A DNA stretch of 7,399 nt. It comes from Peptostreptococcaceae bacterium. GTDB taxonomy: Bacteria > Bacillota_A > Clostridia > Peptostreptococcales > Acidaminobacteraceae. The notes below the pieces were generated by a model. That model did no database searches. It was given only the letters and a program-made list of their open reading frames with translations, and was not told the origin of the DNA. Shown one piece after another: positions 5,952 to 7,399 of this stretch (positions are counted from its first letter, which is position 1; each line of letters starts with the position of its first letter). The stretch covers positions 1-7,399 of the forward strand of contig JABXKX010000532.1 of assembly GCA_013619035.1 (NCBI GenBank). The letters are read 5' to 3'. The translations under genes were made by a program, and so were the position numbers.

Positions 5952-6130
5952 ATGGAAATAATCAAGATTTATAGAGGTATTTGTACTTCTGAAGAGTTAA
6001 ATGAATGTTACATTGGATTCTCATTGGAAGACTGATAACGGAAGAATATGAAAAATTCAATAATAATAATAATAAGATTTTGAATGAGGAGAATGATAAG
6101 AGAGAGTATTTCATATTTTCAAAATATTAG
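5952..6130 (+). pseudogene. Small unrecognised gene broken by a one-base deletion
   Basis: From the ATG at 5952 (AGGAT seven bases upstream) the frame reads MEIIKIYRGICTSEELNECY, continues to SLED, and stops at 6033-6035. Restoring one base at about 6030-6032 (gaaga[n]ctg) continues it as LITEEYEKFNNNNNKILNEE and on to FSKY, stopping at 6128-6130. The product would be about 60 residues: charged, with no signal peptide or membrane segment. The two halves read as one smooth acidic-to-polar protein across the junction, which is why I join them. Five AAT units (6059-6073) encode a run of asparagines. It could equally be an intact 27-residue peptide followed by noise, or a sequencing error. Function unknown. 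Confidence 0.4.
6059..6073 (+). repeat. (AAT)5 trinucleotide microsatellite
   Basis: Five perfect AAT units lie within the frame of the broken small gene and encode five asparagines. Copy-number changes would not shift the frame. Confidence 0.7.
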
Positions 6131-6143
6131 AAAAATTGTAAAT

Positions 6144-6173
6144 TTGGTTTAATTCAAGTAGAAATGTGATAAT
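6144..6173 (+). promoter_or_regulatory. Possible promoter for the 6254 gene and the Gly/Ala-rich gene
   Basis: TTGGTT (6144-6149) and GATAAT (6168-6173) are 18 bases apart, with a TG dinucleotide just before the -10 (atgTGATAAT). They lie about 80 bases before the ATG at 6254. The -10 matches 5 of 6, and the -35 only its TTG. It is plausible but could be chance in AT-rich DNA. Confidence 0.35.
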
Positions 6174-6253
6174 ATAAAACGACAATTGAAATATCTAGAG
6201 TATTTTGTTGGAGTGAGATTGAATTACTTAGATCAAATTTAAGGAGAAAATAA

Positions 6254-6627
6254 ATGGTTAAACTTAAACCCGTGAGTGGTGATATTGGACATGTTTTTGG
6301 ATATCTTTCTCATGCAAATGGGAAAAAACTATTAGGGCACAAAGAAATATTGAAGATTTGACTAATGAATTATTTGATTTAGATGATAATGATAGAAAAG
6401 AATATGATTGGTTGATGAATCAGTTTACTTGGATGATGAGAGCTGATATTAAGTTAGGATCTCATAAAAAATATATTCATAACATAAAAGAACTATCTAC
6501 AGAAACACAAGTAGAAATTGTTAAAGCTATGATTACGCATTGTGAGCTAGATGGAGGTATTAGTAAGCAACAAATGGAAGTCTTGGAATATACAATACTA
6601 TACTTGCGTTTAGATAAATTATTATAA
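6254..6627 (+). pseudogene. Unrecognised small protein, split by a frameshift in an A-run
   Basis: AAGGAG (6241-6246) and an ATG at 6254 open a frame reading MVKLKPVSGDIGHVFGYLSH to NGKK, which stops at 6359-6361. The adjoining frame carries TIRAQRNIEDLTNELFDLDD and continues to the TAA at 6625-6627. Adding one A to the six-A run at 6323-6328 fuses them into one protein of about 124 residues (…GKKTIRAQRN…). The downstream frame alone could start at a TTG (6358), but this has no ribosome binding site, so a single original gene is more likely. The C-terminal 40 residues (VEIVKAMITHCELDGGIS…) faintly resemble the DG-containing helices of TerB-like proteins; this is weak. There is no signal peptide or transmembrane segment, so it is probably cytoplasmic. 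It sits 62 bases before the Gly/Ala-rich gene and is probably cotranscribed. Mutation, sequencing error or ribosomal slippage at G-AAA-AAA-C are all possible. Confidence 0.6.
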
Positions 6628-6689
6628 GAAAATGTATAAGTTTTTTTTAGAAATAAATGATAGGTTTTAATAAATCGAAAGGAGTGTTT

Positions 6690-7399
6690 ATGGGATTACT
6701 TGGAGGTATCTTCAAAATAACGGGTACGATAGTTGGAAAGACTTCGGAGATAGCATTTAAAGGAGCAGGAGAAATTATAGGAGCTGTTGCTGATGGATTT
6801 GGTGCTGATTCTATTGCTGATGCATCGAGAGAAATTGGGAATGGATTAGGGGACTTTTCAAATGGTGCTCTCATAGCAACTGGAAATGGAGTCGGAACTG
6901 TTATTGATACTGCATTGGATATTGCCACTGAACTTGGAGGTGGTATTGGTGAATCTGTTGCTGAATCGATGGGTGCTACTCAGCATGAAATTGAGAATGG
7001 TAGGAAAATAGGTTCAATTATTGGCGGAGCTGCTGCTGGTTTACTAGTGGGTGATGTGATAGGAGCGGGGATAACAACAGTTACTGCTGCTACAGCTACT
7101 GCAAGTACAGGTGTTGCAATATCATCATTACATGGTGTAGCTCAAACAAGTGCAACATTAGCTCAAATTGGCGGTGGAACAATTGCTGCTGGAGGCGGAG
7201 GTGTAGCTGCTGGTACAGCAATATTGAATGGTATCAATGTGATTTCAGCTGCCGATGGTGCTCGTGTTGCTGGCACTAAAACAGTTAACAATACATATCA
7301 CAGTGCTGAAGTAGACAAAATTAAAAATTTGACTTATGTTAATTCTGAAGAGAATGATGAGAATTTAGAGATAATTGATGATGATTCATTCGGTAAATA
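6690..7399 (+). CDS. Gly/Ala-rich, probably membrane-inserting protein (3' end beyond the window)
   Basis: GAAAGGAG (6677-6684), five bases before the ATG at 6690, opens a frame that stays open for 236 codons to the right edge. The last two bases are ta, so it may stop or continue just outside. The N-terminal third (MGLLGGIFKITGTIVGK…, to about 95) repeats amphipathic segments with GxG and DAS-type spacing. Residues 108-127 (GSIIGGAAAGLLVGDVIGAG) form a glycine-zipper membrane segment. Residues 139-186 (TGVAISSLHGVAQ…, GGGTIAAGGGGVAAGTAI) form a second small-residue-rich hydrophobic block, followed by an acidic tail (208-236). Block two resembles a motif I recall from bacterial Gly/Ala-rich proteins, and faintly the IFI6/ISG12 (Ifi-6-16) membrane domain; I cannot test this. 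Pore formation, membrane anchoring or a toxin/effector role would be guesses. No signal peptide is evident. The frame carries no internal stop, unlike its two upstream neighbours. Confidence 0.75.
   Translation, partial: MGLLGGIFKITGTIVGKTSEIAFKGAGEIIGAVADGFGADSIADASREIGNGLGDFSNGALIATGNGVGTVIDTALDIATELGGGIGESVAESMGATQHEIENGRKIGSIIGGAAAGLLVGDVIGAGITTVTAATATASTGVAISSLHGVAQTSATLAQIGGGTIAAGGGGVAAGTAILNGINVISAADGARVAGTKTVNNTYHSAEVDKIKNLTYVNSEENDENLEIIDDDSFGK

Noticed and set aside
6610..6648. T8 tract after the frameshifted gene as a terminator
   Set aside because: No stable stem precedes the T run; only very weak AT pairing is possible, so I expect read-through into the next gene.
6647..6928. 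93-codon minus-strand Pro/Ala/Ser-rich frame
   Set aside because: Antisense shadow of the Gly/Ala-rich gene (Gly codons read as Pro/Ser/Thr on the other strand), which has a strong ribosome binding site.

Overview
The window looks like an accessory or recently rearranged stretch of a low-G+C Gram-positive (Bacillota) chromosome. Evidence: AT-rich DNA, strong AAGGAG-type ribosome binding sites, short A/T-rich rho-independent terminators, a Firmicutes-type LexA (DinR) box, and a secreted protein with two copper-amine-oxidase-like 'stalk' domains plus a domain I associate with Paenibacillaceae. Paenibacillus or a relative is my best guess. It is an inference from protein style, not a database match.

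Layout, left to right. (1) 1-425: the 3' end of an unrecognised protein gene whose reading frame runs off the left edge. (2) 426-1198: about 770 bases with no convincing gene, two intrinsic terminators (645-680, 910-951) and a tandem 15-bp repeat (965-994). (3) About 1199-2569: an IS30-family insertion sequence with an apparently intact transposase on the minus strand. (4) 2570-2751: a regulatory region with a near-consensus promoter whose spacer is filled by a LexA box. It drives (5) 2752-4011, an intact UmuC/UvrX-like Y-family translesion DNA polymerase with a beta-clamp-binding motif. (6) 4248-5711: an exported protein of two stalk domains and two tandem copies of a C-terminal domain. It is followed by two stem-loop terminators (5778-5808, 5861-5887). 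(7) 5952-6627: two consecutive small genes, each broken by what looks like one missing base. (8) 6690 to the right edge: an intact but 3'-truncated gene for a Gly/Ala-rich, probably membrane-inserting protein.

How the parts relate. The polymerase is a self-contained SOS gene: DNA damage inactivates LexA and opens its promoter. The IS30 element lies just upstream and is transcribed away from it, so it has not separated the polymerase from its operator. The stalk protein stands alone with its own ribosome binding site and terminators. The 6254-6627 reading frame and the Gly/Ala-rich gene are codirectional, 62 bases apart, with no convincing terminator between them. They may form an operon of unknown purpose, and this is the least explained part of the window.

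Limits: family assignments come from motifs recognised by eye. The IS ends, weak promoters, and the functions of the first and last genes are uncertain.
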